A stretch of DNA of 64,000 nucleotides from assembly GCF_001634625.1 (NCBI RefSeq), contig NZ_LRSE01000002.1, forward strand, positions 248,001 to 312,000, written 5' to 3'. Positions 53,584 to 62,720 of this stretch are shown piece by piece; position 1 is the stretch's first letter, and the number at the start of each line of letters is the position of its first letter. A program made the translations under genes and the position numbers. The notes beneath the pieces were generated by a model. It had not been told where the DNA came from and ran no database searches. It saw only the letters and a list, made by a program, of their open reading frames with translations. This DNA is from Croceicoccus bisphenolivorans (GTDB lineage Bacteria; Pseudomonadota; Alphaproteobacteria; Sphingomonadales; Sphingomonadaceae).

Positions 53584-55451
53584 TGGCCATGATCAAGTCC
53601 CTCCTCATCGCGAACCGCGGCGAAATCGCCTGCCGCGTCATCCGCACGGCGCAGGCCATGGGTGTCCGCACGGTGGCGGTCTATTCCGATGCCGATGCGA
53701 AATCGCTGCATGTCCGCATGGCGGATGAAGCCGTACACATCGGCCCGTCGCCAGCGGCGGAAAGCTACCTCATCGGCGAAAAGATCATCGCCGCGGCAAA
53801 GCAGACCGGGGCGGAGGCGATCCATCCCGGATACGGCTTCCTGTCCGAAAACGCCGCTTTTGCGCAGGCCGTGCTGGATGCCGACCTCGTCTGGGTCGGG
53901 CCGAAGCCCGCCAGCATCAACGCCATGGGCCTGAAAGACGCGGCAAAGGCGCTGATGGCAAAGGCCGGCGTTCCGGTTACGCCAGGCTACATGGGTGAAG
54001 ACCAGTCGGACGAGCGGTTGAAGGCAGAAGCCGATGCCATCGGCTATCCCGTGTTGATCAAAGCGGTCGCCGGCGGCGGCGGCAAGGGTATGCGCAAGGT
54101 GGATGCGGAAGGCGATTTCCTCGCCTCGCTCGAATCCTGCCGCCGCGAAGCGCGGGCGAGTTTCGGCAACGATGTTGTCTTGATCGAGAAGTTCATCCTC
54201 TCGCCCCGCCATATCGAGGTGCAGGTCTTCGGCGACAGCCACGGCAACGTCGTCCACCTGTTCGAGCGTGACTGCTCGCTCCAGCGCCGCCACCAGAAAG
54301 TGATCGAGGAAGCGCCCGCTCCGGGCATGGACCCCGCCACGCGCGAGGCGATCTGCGCCGCTGCGGTAAAGGCCGCGCAGGCTGTCGACTACGAAGGCGC
54401 GGGCACGATCGAGTTCATTGCGGATGCGAGCGAGGGGCTGCGCGCCGATCGCACGTGGTTCATGGAAATGAACACCCGCCTGCAGGTCGAACATCCGGTG
54501 ACAGAGGAAATCACCGGCGTCGATCTTGTCGAATGGCAGCTGCGCGTTGCCAGTGGCGAACCGATCCCGATGAAGCAGGACGAGCTTTCGATTCAGGGGC
54601 ACGCGATCGAAGTGCGGCTCTATGCCGAAGATCCGGCCAGCGGGTTCCTGCCCAGCACGGGCAGGCTGGATCATCTGTCGTTCGGCGCGGCCGATCGCGT
54701 CGAAACCGGTGTGGAGCAGGGCGGGCAGGTCTCGCCGTTCTACGATCCGATGATCGCCAAGGTCATCTGCCACGGCGCCACCCGTGAAGAGGCTATCGAC
54801 GACCTGATCCTGTCGCTGGACGATACCGAGGTCTGGCCGGTTCGCACGAATGCCGGTTTCCTTGTCCGCGCGCTCGATGCCGCGGATTTCCGCGCTGCCA
54901 ATCTCGATACCGGCTTCATCGCCCGCCATGGCGACGAACTGGTGCCCGACGGTGTGGCTGGCGAGGCGATCTGGGATACGGCGGCGCAGATTGCCTACGA
55001 TGGCTATGACGGCAGCGAACTGGACGGTTTCCGCCTCAATGCGCCGGGACGCCACTCGGTCTGGCTGTCGCATCGCGGCGAAGCGCGCAACGTGGACGTC
55101 GCCGCGACCGATGAAACCGATGCGACCGGCTATGCCGACGGTGACCATGTCATCGTCTTTGCCAAAGGTGTCGGTTACAGCTTCGACACGGTGATCCGCG
55201 GGTCCGGCCACCATTCGGCGCACGACGGCGATATCGTCGCCCCGATGCCCGGCAAGGTTATCGCGGTCGATGTCGTCGAAGGGCAGCAGGTCGAGGAAGG
55301 CCAGCGCCTGATGGTGCTCGAAGCCATGAAGATGGAACACGCCCTTCTTGCTCCGTTCGCGGGAACGGTCACGGACCTTTCTGCCACGACCGGCGGTCAG
55401 GTCGAAGTGGAATCGCTGCTGGCCCGTATCGAGCCTGCCGAAGAGGGCTGA
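53583..55451 (+). CDS. methylcrotonyl-CoA carboxylase, biotin carboxylase/carrier (alpha) subunit
   Basis: 622 residues. The biotin carboxylase core begins SLLIANRGEIACRVIRTAQA, with ATP-grasp motif KAVAGGGGKGMRKVDAEGD and MEMNTRLQVEHPVTEEITGV; the carrier domain ends with the biotinyl motif LEAMKMEH, its lysine 39 residues from the C terminus. Start ATG 53583 overlaps the stop of the preceding gene by one base. Together with the beta subunit it makes 3-methylglutaconyl-CoA; the later pathway enzymes (hydratase and HMG-CoA lyase) are not in this window. Confidence 0.93.
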   Translation: MAMIKSLLIANRGEIACRVIRTAQAMGVRTVAVYSDADAKSLHVRMADEAVHIGPSPAAESYLIGEKIIAAAKQTGAEAIHPGYGFLSENAAFAQAVLDADLVWVGPKPASINAMGLKDAAKALMAKAGVPVTPGYMGEDQSDERLKAEADAIGYPVLIKAVAGGGGKGMRKVDAEGDFLASLESCRREARASFGNDVVLIEKFILSPRHIEVQVFGDSHGNVVHLFERDCSLQRRHQKVIEEAPAPGMDPATREAICAAAVKAAQAVDYEGAGTIEFIADASEGLRADRTWFMEMNTRLQVEHPVTEEITGVDLVEWQLRVASGEPIPMKQDELSIQGHAIEVRLYAEDPASGFLPSTGRLDHLSFGAADRVETGVEQGGQVSPFYDPMIAKVICHGATREEAIDDLILSLDDTEVWPVRTNAGFLVRALDAADFRAANLDTGFIARHGDELVPDGVAGEAIWDTAAQIAYDGYDGSELDGFRLNAPGRHSVWLSHRGEARNVDVAATDETDATGYADGDHVIVFAKGVGYSFDTVIRGSGHHSAHDGDIVAPMPGKVIAVDVVEGQQVEEGQRLMVLEAMKMEHALLAPFAGTVTDLSATTGGQVEVESLLARIEPAEEG

Positions 55452-55514
55452 CGCAAGGCAACAGGCGGGTCGAGTCGGGCGAAGGGCGCGCGATTCGTCC
55501 CGGTTCGTCCGGCG

Positions 55515-56174
55515 TCAGGCGATGCCCCGGCGCAGCAATTCGCCCGCCACTTCGACCACTTCGTCCAGCGGGCGATCTTCGTCCAGCACCGCAAACCGCA
55601 TGCCCAGAAACACGTACATGCCCATGATCGCCCAGGCATGCGCTTCGTCCAAATCCTTGCGGAAGGCCCCGATCTCTCCGCCGCGCGCAAGGCGTTCGGC
55701 GATGCGCTCAGCCGTCGATTGGTAATGTTCCATGTAGCTTGCATGGTCGACGAATTCGGCTTCGTCGATAATGCGGTAGACTTCCTTGTGCTCGCGCGCG
55801 AAGCGCAGAAAGCCCCGTAGCGCCGCCGTTTCGATCTCCAGCGGCTTCATGTCCGGCTGCACTTCGCGGGCGGAGTGTGTGCGGACCATTTCGCTCATGT
55901 CCGATACCAGAGCGCGGAATATCTCGTCCTTGGAATCGAAGTAGGTGTAGAAGCTGCCCAGCGCGATTCCCGCGCGGCGGGTGATGCCGCTGATCGATGC
56001 TTCGTGAAAACCCCTGTCACCGAATTCCGCGGCTGCCGCATCGAGCAGCTTGCGCAAAGTGCGCCTGCCGCGTTCGGTGCGCGGTTCCTTGCCCGGATTG
56101 GCGGCTCCGGGGCTGGAACCACCGGGTTCCTTTGCGCCTTTTCTGGCCGGACCTGCCGGTGGGGATGTGCTCAT
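55515..56174 (-). CDS. TetR-family transcriptional regulator
   Basis: 219 residues from ATG 56174. A disordered N terminus rich in Pro and Gly is followed by the helix-turn-helix (LLDAAAAEFGDRGFHEASIS, then ITRRAGIALGSFYTYFDSKD). The C-terminal half is ligand-binding. It is divergent from a TonB receptor gene, likely its target. An alternative start at 56237 would add 21 residues with no ribosome site. A palindrome TCAATATTGA (56241-56250) in the intergenic gap could be the operator. Confidence 0.88.
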   Translation of the reverse strand: MSTSPPAGPARKGAKEPGGSSPGAANPGKEPRTERGRRTLRKLLDAAAAEFGDRGFHEASISGITRRAGIALGSFYTYFDSKDEIFRALVSDMSEMVRTHSAREVQPDMKPLEIETAALRGFLRFAREHKEVYRIIDEAEFVDHASYMEHYQSTAERIAERLARGGEIGAFRKDLDEAHAWAIMGMYVFLGMRFAVLDEDRPLDEVVEVAGELLRRGIA

Positions 56175-56298
56175 GAAGCCACAGCTACCTGCGAAAAACG
56201 CGAATGGCAATGAATTGGAACTTGAAAGGTGGTTCATGTTTCAATATTGACTGCGCCGACAGGTCCCGTCAGGGGGCCGAGTTGTGGAGGATGACCTG

Positions 56299-58662
56299 AT
56301 GAAATTCGCGCTTTTCGCTTGCGCTGCCAGCCCCGTTGCCATTGCCGCTCTGACAGTTGCGGCCCCTGCCATGGCGCAGAGCACGACCGACGTTGCAGAA
56401 GCTGCAGTCGATGTGAATGAGGCTGCGATCATTGTTACCGCACGTCGCCGCGAAGAGCGCCTCGTTGATGTGCCGGTCGCAGTCACCACGCTTAGCGGTG
56501 CGCAGCTGGAACAGCGCGGTGCGATTGATCTTACCGACATCGCGCAGTCGACCCCGAATACGACTCTCGAGTCCTCGCGCGGTACCAACTCTACGCTTTC
56601 GGCCTTCATCCGTGGTGTTGGTCAGCAGGACCCGGTTTCGGGCTTTGAGCAGGGTGTCGGCATCTACCTCGACGACGTATATCTCAACCGTCCGCAGGGC
56701 GCTGTGCTGGATATCTACGACGTGGAGCGCGTCGAAGTGCTTCGCGGCCCGCAGGGCACGCTTTATGGTCGCAACACGATCGGTGGTGCGGTCAAGTACG
56801 TCACCAAGCGCCTGCCGGACGAGTTCGCTCTCAAGGCCAAGGCTACTTATGGCAGTTACAATCAGCTTGATGGTGTGCTGACCGCCTCGGCTCCGATAAA
56901 CGATCTGCTGCGCGTTGGCGCCTCTGTTGCCAAGCTTACTCGTGACGGGTTCGGCAAGAATATCACGACCGGTAAGGAAAACTACGACAAGGACGTCTTC
57001 GGTGCGCGCGGCACGATCGAGCTGGGTGGATATGGCCAGCCGGTCCTCCTGCGCATCAGCGGCGACTATACCCATGACAAGAGCAACCCGCGTGGTGGTC
57101 ATCGCCTGATCCAGGGCACATCACCAGACGGCGACATCCTGCCCGACGTTTTCGACACTGCCGGTGCGATCGACGATCCGGAACAGGACGTCGAGGCATG
57201 GGGTCTTGCCATGCACGCCTCGATCGACTTGTCGGACGCGCTGACCTTCAAATCGATCACCGCATGGCGCGTTGACCACAGCGCAACGCCGATCGATTTC
57301 GATGCAAGCCCGATTGTCGACCTCGACGTTCCGGCCTTTTACGACAACGAGCAGCTGAGCCAGGAATTCCAGCTCGCTTATGACAACGGCGGTGCGCTTC
57401 AGGGTATCGTCGGCTTCTACTGGCTGGATGCCAACGCCGACACCTACTTCGACAGCCGCCTCTATACCTATCTGCCCGACACCATGCTGACCGGCCACAC
57501 GAATGCACAGGTAGACACCAAGACCTATGCGATCTTCGCCGATCTGACCTACGACCTGACCGAGCAGCTCTCGCTGTCGCTGGGTGGACGCTACACGTGG
57601 GACAAGCGCATCGCCGACATCTACAAGGCGAACTATGTCTTCGGCGGTTCGGGTGCATTCAGTGACCCGGAAGGCGATCTGTTCAGCGTCGACACCGATT
57701 TTGCCGGTAGCGCGGAATTCAAGAAGTTTACCCCGCGCGTTTCGCTGAGCTATCAGCCGAACCCTGATCATAACGTCTATGCTTCGTACTCGCAGGGCTT
57801 CAAGGGCGGTGGCTTCGATCCGCGCGGTGCCGGCTCCAAGGCGAACGATCTCGACGAGGACGACGTTCTGAGCGACGCGGAAATCGCGACCTATCTCGGC
57901 TTCGATCCCGAAGTCGTCGACAGCTACGAAGTCGGCTACAAGGGCAACCTGGCAGGCGGCGCACTCTACCTTGCCACCGCGCTGTTCCGCATGGACTACT
58001 CGGACATCCAGATCCCCGGCTCCGTGCCCTGCACGGGCACTGGCGGTGTGCAGACTTTCTGCGGCGTCGTCTCGAACGCTGGCAAGGCACGCTTGCAGGG
58101 TGTGGAAGTCGAAGCCAATGCCCGCCTTGGCCGCGACCTGATGGCCTCGGGCGACCGCCTGAACCTGTCCGGCGCGCTTGGCTACATTGATGCCAAGTTC
58201 AAAAAGTACGAGACGCTGATCGGCGGCAAGACCGTGGACGTGGCCAAATACCGCTATATCCAGAACACCCCCGAATGGACCGGCAGCGCCACGCTTGCTT
58301 ACTCCACTCCGGCCGGTGCCGGCGATCTCGCCATGTCGACGACGTGGTCATACCGCTCCAAGACCCACCAGTTCGAGTATCCCAACCCCTACATCGACCA
58401 GGACGGCTATGGCCTGTGGGATGCCAGCATCGTTTACTCCGCCCCCGGCGATCGCTGGTCGATCGGCCTGCACGGCAAGAACCTGCTGGACAAGGAGTAC
58501 ATTACCTCTGGCTACAGCTACATCGCGCAGGACGCCACGACCGGCCAGCCGGTCCTGAACGACGACGGAAATCCGATCCCGACGCTTGGGCAGGAAGGTA
58601 CGCTCACCGCGTTCTATGGCAACCCGCGTCAGGTCTTTGTCACAGCCACTTTGCGGTTCTGA
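56299..58662 (+). CDS. TonB-dependent receptor
   Basis: 787 residues. The signal peptide (ends ...AAPAMA before QST) is preceded by GGAGG at 8 bases from ATG 56299. The plug has IIVTARRREERLVDVPVAVT (TonB box and start of the plug) and the barrel ends in Phe (FVTATLRF). The receptor is of the type found in sphingomonads for aromatic compounds, sugars or siderophores; the substrate is not determined. It is followed after 34 bases by an alpha/beta hydrolase and then an MFS transporter. Confidence 0.9.
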   Translation: MKFALFACAASPVAIAALTVAAPAMAQSTTDVAEAAVDVNEAAIIVTARRREERLVDVPVAVTTLSGAQLEQRGAIDLTDIAQSTPNTTLESSRGTNSTLSAFIRGVGQQDPVSGFEQGVGIYLDDVYLNRPQGAVLDIYDVERVEVLRGPQGTLYGRNTIGGAVKYVTKRLPDEFALKAKATYGSYNQLDGVLTASAPINDLLRVGASVAKLTRDGFGKNITTGKENYDKDVFGARGTIELGGYGQPVLLRISGDYTHDKSNPRGGHRLIQGTSPDGDILPDVFDTAGAIDDPEQDVEAWGLAMHASIDLSDALTFKSITAWRVDHSATPIDFDASPIVDLDVPAFYDNEQLSQEFQLAYDNGGALQGIVGFYWLDANADTYFDSRLYTYLPDTMLTGHTNAQVDTKTYAIFADLTYDLTEQLSLSLGGRYTWDKRIADIYKANYVFGGSGAFSDPEGDLFSVDTDFAGSAEFKKFTPRVSLSYQPNPDHNVYASYSQGFKGGGFDPRGAGSKANDLDEDDVLSDAEIATYLGFDPEVVDSYEVGYKGNLAGGALYLATALFRMDYSDIQIPGSVPCTGTGGVQTFCGVVSNAGKARLQGVEVEANARLGRDLMASGDRLNLSGALGYIDAKFKKYETLIGGKTVDVAKYRYIQNTPEWTGSATLAYSTPAGAGDLAMSTTWSYRSKTHQFEYPNPYIDQDGYGLWDASIVYSAPGDRWSIGLHGKNLLDKEYITSGYSYIAQDATTGQPVLNDDGNPIPTLGQEGTLTAFYGNPRQVFVTATLRF

Positions 58663-58696
58663 TCCCTTGCGGGGATCAGGACAAGAGACCGCGGGC

Positions 58697-59584
58697 ATGA
58701 GGAAATACGAACAACACCGCTTCCGCTCTGCGGATAACAGGCTGGAATTGTTCGCGCGGGATTATCTCCCGGTGGGGGAGCCGGGGTGTGACGGAGGAGC
58801 GGAGGGACTGCCGCTCCTCCTCATGCACGGTCTCACGCGCAACAGCGCCGATTTCGAACCGTTGGTCGCGCATCTGCCGGAATTCCGGCTGATCGTTCCG
58901 GACCAGCGGGGCAGGGGTCTGTCGGATTACGATGACGATGCAGCCAACTACCGCGTCGATGTCTATGCTGCGGACATGTTCGCACTGATGGACGGCCTCG
59001 GCATCGAACGCTTCGGTGTGATCGGCAACTCGATGGGCGGGCTGATCGGCATGGCGATGGCAGCCATGGCGCCCGGGCGTGTCGCAATGCTCGCCCTGAA
59101 CGACATCGGGCCTATCGTGGACGACGCGGGTTTGGACCGCATCCGTGGTTATGTCGGCCCCTCGCGTCCTGCGGCGGACTGGACCGAGATGGCAGAGCGT
59201 TTCGCGGCCGTGAATGCCTGCGCTTTCCCTGACTTTACCGATGCGGACTGGCTCGCATTCGCCCGGCGCACCTGTCACAAAGTCGGCGACGGGGTCGTCA
59301 CGGCTTATGACCCCGCCATCGCGATGGGCATGGAACCCGATGCCGATGCTGTCGTGCCTGTCGATCCTTGGCCACTGTGGGACGCGTTGCGCAGCATTCC
59401 CGTGTTTGTGATCCGCGGTGCGATCAGCGATTTGCTGTCGGCTGCCACGGTCGCGGAGATGAAGCGGCGGCACAATGGTCCGTTTGCCGCAGTGGAGGTG
59501 GCCTTGCGCGGCCACCACCCGTTGCTGGACGAACCGGAAGTGCTTGCAGCGCTTCCCACCTTTCTGCAAGTCCACGCCGTATGA
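58697..59584 (+). CDS. alpha/beta hydrolase
   Basis: 295 residues. The oxyanion segment LLLMHGLTRNSADFEPLVAH, nucleophile elbow GVIGNSMGGLIGMAMAA with Ser, an Asp in RGAISDLLS and catalytic His in ALRGHHPLLDEPEVLA form a complete triad. Likely a cytosolic or periplasmic esterase, lactonase or C-C hydrolase for the compound brought in by the adjoining receptor. It has no signal peptide. The stop overlaps the MFS start (ATGA). Confidence 0.9.
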   Translation: MRKYEQHRFRSADNRLELFARDYLPVGEPGCDGGAEGLPLLLMHGLTRNSADFEPLVAHLPEFRLIVPDQRGRGLSDYDDDAANYRVDVYAADMFALMDGLGIERFGVIGNSMGGLIGMAMAAMAPGRVAMLALNDIGPIVDDAGLDRIRGYVGPSRPAADWTEMAERFAAVNACAFPDFTDADWLAFARRTCHKVGDGVVTAYDPAIAMGMEPDADAVVPVDPWPLWDALRSIPVFVIRGAISDLLSAATVAEMKRRHNGPFAAVEVALRGHHPLLDEPEVLAALPTFLQVHAV

Positions 59585-60864
59585 CCGAGTTCGCCGAAAG
59601 CACAGCAACCGCTCCTGCAAGGGCGCTTCCCGCAAAGCCGGGGCCCGTCCTTGCAATGCTGCTGCTCGTCTACGTCTTCAATTTTCTCGACCGGCAGATT
59701 CTCTCGATCCTTGCTGCGCCGATCCAGGCCGATCTTGGCTTGTCGGATACGCAGATGGGCCTGCTTGGCGGCATCGCGTTCGCGTTGCTCTATTCGACAT
59801 TGGCGGTACCTCTGGCATGGCTGGCGGACCGGACGAGCCGCAGCTGGGTCATCACCGTCAGCCTGATCGGGTGGAGCGCGTTCACCGCCATATGCGGTTT
59901 TGCCCAGAATTTCTGGTCCATCTTCCTCGCTCGGCTTGGTGTCGGCGTGGGCGAAGCGGGCGGGGTCGCGCCCTCCTATGCGATCATCGGAGATTATTTC
60001 CCCTCGTCGAAGCGGGCATTCGCGCTATCGATCTATTCGCTGGGCATTCCGATCGGATCGGCGGCAGGGGTGCTGACCGGCGGATATATCGCGGCGACGG
60101 TGGACTGGCGCACGGCGTTTCTGGTCGTCGGCCTGTGCGGTGTCGCGATCGCGGTGCCATTCCGCCTTGTCGTGAAGGATGTGCCGCGGGCGCAAACGCA
60201 AAAATCCGAACGGCAGGGTTTCGGTGCGATTGCGCGCATCCTTGCCGCAAAGCCTTCGTTCTGGTTCCTCTCCTTTGGCGCGGCGTCCAGTTCGATGCTG
60301 GGGTACGGTGTCGCGTTCTGGCTGCCCAGCCTGCTTCAGCGCAGCTTCGGGCTGGACCTTGTCCAGACATCGCATTTCTTCGGCGCGGTCCTGCTGTTTG
60401 GCGGCACGGTCGGCGTATTGCTGGGCGGATGGGCTGCGGACCGGTTGGGTGGCCATGACCGGGCGTGGTATGCGTGGCTGCCCGCTCTGGCCTTTGTCGC
60501 GGCGCTGCCATTCTACGGTTTCGGCATCGTGTCGCAAAGCGTGACGGTCGCCTTCGTGCTGTTCCTTGTGCCGCAGGCGTTTGCCTATATCTGGCTTGGC
60601 CCCGTGCTTACCGCCGTGCAGCACCTTGTCGCGCCCGATGCGCGGGCGACGGCATCGGCGCTGTTCCTGCTCATCAACAACCTGATCGGTCTGGGCGGCG
60701 GCATCTATGCGCTGGGCGCGTTGTCCGACATCCTGAAGCCCGTCTACGGGGACGAGGCGCTGCGTTATTCCATGCTCTACGCATTGGTGCTCTATGCCGT
60801 CGCGGCGATCCTGATGGGCCTTGCGGGAAGACGCCTGCGCCGGGACTGGGTGGCAGAAGGCTGA
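59581..60864 (+). CDS. MFS transporter
   Basis: 427 residues with twelve predicted helices. The helix 1 segment VLAMLLLVYVFNFLDRQILS contains the FxDRQI motif, and the loop after helix 2 has PLAWLADRTSRSW; sphingomonad spinster-like (Spns/YihN) exporters look similar. It probably moves the small substrate or product of the hydrolase across the inner membrane. Confidence 0.88.
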   Translation: MTEFAESTATAPARALPAKPGPVLAMLLLVYVFNFLDRQILSILAAPIQADLGLSDTQMGLLGGIAFALLYSTLAVPLAWLADRTSRSWVITVSLIGWSAFTAICGFAQNFWSIFLARLGVGVGEAGGVAPSYAIIGDYFPSSKRAFALSIYSLGIPIGSAAGVLTGGYIAATVDWRTAFLVVGLCGVAIAVPFRLVVKDVPRAQTQKSERQGFGAIARILAAKPSFWFLSFGAASSSMLGYGVAFWLPSLLQRSFGLDLVQTSHFFGAVLLFGGTVGVLLGGWAADRLGGHDRAWYAWLPALAFVAALPFYGFGIVSQSVTVAFVLFLVPQAFAYIWLGPVLTAVQHLVAPDARATASALFLLINNLIGLGGGIYALGALSDILKPVYGDEALRYSMLYALVLYAVAAILMGLAGRRLRRDWVAEG

Positions 60865-60906
60865 CGCCTTGCCCTGCGCTTGCCGGCGGTCTAGCCACTA
60901 ACGGGC

Positions 60907-61485
60907 ATGACCAACGCACCGCCCCTGCCTCCCTCGATCGCTTTCGTCCTGCTTGCGGCGGGGCGGGGTGAGCGGTTCGGTGGGCGCAAGACGACGGCCT
61001 TGCTGGGCGATATCCCCCTGTGGCGTCACGCGGCGAGTGCGGCGGACGCTGCCGGATTTTCGAACAGGATCGTGGTGATGCGCGAAGAAGGCGCATTCGG
61101 CCCGCTGGACGAGTGGAATGCCTGTATCAACGCCGATGCCAACGCAGGGATCGCCTCCACCATCCGCGCTGGTATCGCGGCGGCAGGTGAGGCGGAGCGT
61201 ATTGTCTTCGCACTGGCCGATATGCCGTTCGTGGAACCTGCGCACTTGCGCGCGCTCGCCATCGGGGACGGGGTGATCTTCACGGCGCAGGCCGATGGCG
61301 GAAAGGGTATCCCCGCCGCATTCCCGCGCGCGTCATTCGCACGGCTCTGTCAGCTATCGGGCGATCGCGGCGCGGGGGCGATCACATGGCCGGCCTTCAC
61401 CCTGCTTGAACCCGCCGATCCGTCCAGCCTGCGCGATATCGATACACTGGCCGATCTGCAGGCGGCACGATCCGGCATGGTTTGA
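60907..61485 (+). CDS. MobA-like NTP transferase domain protein
   Basis: 192 residues. The nucleotide-binding loop LLAAGRGERFGGRKTTALLG and ALADMPFVEPAHLRALAI mark the MobA/MocA superfamily, which attaches CMP or GMP to the molybdenum cofactor or to phospho-compounds. No molybdoenzyme gene is nearby, so the role could differ. It lies 42 bases behind the MFS gene and may be in the same operon. Confidence 0.85.
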   Translation: MTNAPPLPPSIAFVLLAAGRGERFGGRKTTALLGDIPLWRHAASAADAAGFSNRIVVMREEGAFGPLDEWNACINADANAGIASTIRAGIAAAGEAERIVFALADMPFVEPAHLRALAIGDGVIFTAQADGGKGIPAAFPRASFARLCQLSGDRGAGAITWPAFTLLEPADPSSLRDIDTLADLQAARSGMV

Positions 61486-61511
61486 AGGCAGCTACCGGAT
61501 CAGCGAAATGA

Positions 61512-61547
61512 GAAAGCCCGCAAGCGCCTGAACGCCTGCGGGCTTTC
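61512..61547. terminator. hairpin terminator shared by convergent units
   Basis: GAAAGCCCGCA and TGCGGGCTTTC form an 11-base-pair stem with a 14-base loop after the MobA-like gene; the tail on + is CGCATGG, on minus TCTCATTTCG. It fits termination of the MobA-like gene and of any transcript leaving 61656 on the minus strand. Confidence 0.65.
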
Positions 61548-61599
61548 GCATGGTCAGCGGCCGGAAGTGCCGCCCAAACGTAGCCTTTATCGCCTCACG

Positions 61600-61656
61600 C
61601 TAGCGATAATGCCTCGTGGTGGACTTCACCGACCTCTCTGCTGAACCATGAGACAT
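61600..61656 (-). CDS. 18-codon ORF behind a perfect 15-base Shine-Dalgarno match
   Basis: On the minus strand GAAAGGAGGTGATCC, an exact complement of 15 bases of the 16S rRNA 3' end, is followed at one base by ATG and the peptide MSHGSAERSVKSTTRHYR, then TAG. The stop is inside a hairpin TTATCGC/GCGATAA (61587-61609), and a terminator lies 50 bases further (61512-61547). So a short leader or stand-alone mini-gene is plausible. The extended ribosome match is extreme; the peptide is unfamiliar. It could also be an RNA that binds ribosomes or titrates initiation. Confidence 0.55.
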   Translation of the reverse strand: MSHGSAERSVKSTTRHYR

Positions 61657-62021
61657 CGGATCACCTCCTTTCGCGCCGGGGCCAAGAATTCCCGCGATCG
61701 CAAGCCCCCTTGAAGCCTTGCGTGCGGCAGGCCGGATCGGTGCGAAGCTGTCGATGATCTGCCGGTCTGTCGGCCATCGATGGCACCGCTCCGTCCTTGA
61801 TTCGCAGAGTGCGTTTTTTGCGCTGCAACGACAAGTCTTGCGTTCAATTTATTCACTGTCATAATCGGGCACTTGGAGTGTTGACGGCGCGCGGCAAGCC
61901 ACTGAAAAAACATGGTTTGTCGAACGCGGATCGTTTGTGCCAAGCCCATCCCGAACAGCCCGAAGAACCCGATTTGCGACCAGTCGTGGCCGCGAATCCG
62001 GCGCTATCCACAGCCAAGATT
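61657..62021. other. non-coding upstream region of the mini-ORF, no other gene seen
   Basis: I see no credible protein gene here; a 107-codon open frame on the minus strand has composition and content of random high-GC sequence. The stretch is AT-richer near 61830-61880 and could contain the promoter of the 61600-61656 transcript. A run GCGTTTTTTGCGC (61810-61822) is a minor feature. Confidence 0.4.
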
Positions 62022-62642
62022 CTAGCGGCAATCCTCGACCACGCGTGCGATCTCCGGCCAGCTTGGCAGATAGAGCGTTTCGGTGCCCGGAACCTGCACG
62101 GCAAACCGCCCGCGCGTGAAGATCATCGCGTCGAGAATCGGGTCGTGCGGTGCAAGCGTGGCCACGACCTGTCCGCTCGCCGGTGCGGCTGAAACGGTCT
62201 TGACCGCCTCCGTCGTGGTGATGGTCATCGTCGTTGCGCCGCTCGCAGCCGCAGGGCGCCACAGCTTCACTTGCCGGTTGCCCGGTTCGCAGGCGACGGT
62301 GAACAGCGTCTGCGCGGGCGTCGGTCCGAACAGCGTGTGCGTGGCGGCGGCGCTGGAAACGTAAGTCCAGTCGCCTTGTGCCAGCGGTTCGCCCAGCCAG
62401 TCCGTCGGTGCCTGCACGACCGGCGGCGATGTTGGCGTCGAGGCGGGGGCAGGGGCGGGCGCGGGTGGCGGCGCGGGCACGGGGTTTGCCGGAACGCAGG
62501 AGGCAAGGCCGATCCCCGTCGCCGCGATCATCGCGCCGGTCAGCAGCCAGCAGCGCCGCATGGCAGAGCGTGCCTGGCCGGTTTGGGCATCGATCGTGAT
62601 CTGGTTGTCGGGAAGGGCGGGTGCATCGTCGCTTGGCGTCAT
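62022..62642 (-). CDS. predicted lipoprotein, function unknown
   Basis: 206 residues from ATG 62642. An internal ATG at 62561 begins MRRCWLLTGAMIAATGIGLAS, a lipoprotein signal with lipobox LASC; that start may be the true one, giving 179 residues. A proline/alanine linker (PAPPPAPAPAPASTPTSP) is followed by a 130-residue domain with YVSSAAATHTLFGPTPAQTL and LPSWPEIARVVEDCR. The family is common in sphingomonads but I do not know its role. It is divergent from the TlyA-type gene. Confidence 0.7.
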   Translation of the reverse strand: MTPSDDAPALPDNQITIDAQTGQARSAMRRCWLLTGAMIAATGIGLASCVPANPVPAPPPAPAPAPASTPTSPPVVQAPTDWLGEPLAQGDWTYVSSAAATHTLFGPTPAQTLFTVACEPGNRQVKLWRPAAASGATTMTITTTEAVKTVSAAPASGQVVATLAPHDPILDAMIFTRGRFAVQVPGTETLYLPSWPEIARVVEDCR

Positions 62643-62720
62643 GCCCTTGTTATGCGAAGGGCTGTGCCGCATCTCAAGTCCCATCCGTTCAACCGGTTAT
62701 CGTTTTCGCCGATCCGTATC

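Noticed and set aside
56237-56250. GTTTCAATATTGAC, similar to the right half of the bipartite motif
   Set aside because: The second GTTTC is absent and no TGCCGCG lies 14 bases to the left; it is better read as a TCAATATTGA palindrome.
61652-61671. GGATCACCTCCTTTC on the + strand as a 16S rRNA 3' end fragment
   Set aside because: The bases to the left are not 16S-like; the sequence reads better as an extended ribosome site on the minus strand.
61626-61949. 107-codon open frame on the minus strand
   Set aside because: Arg/Gln/Ser-rich translation without motifs, no ribosome site, and a different frame from the SD-led ORF at 61600-61656.
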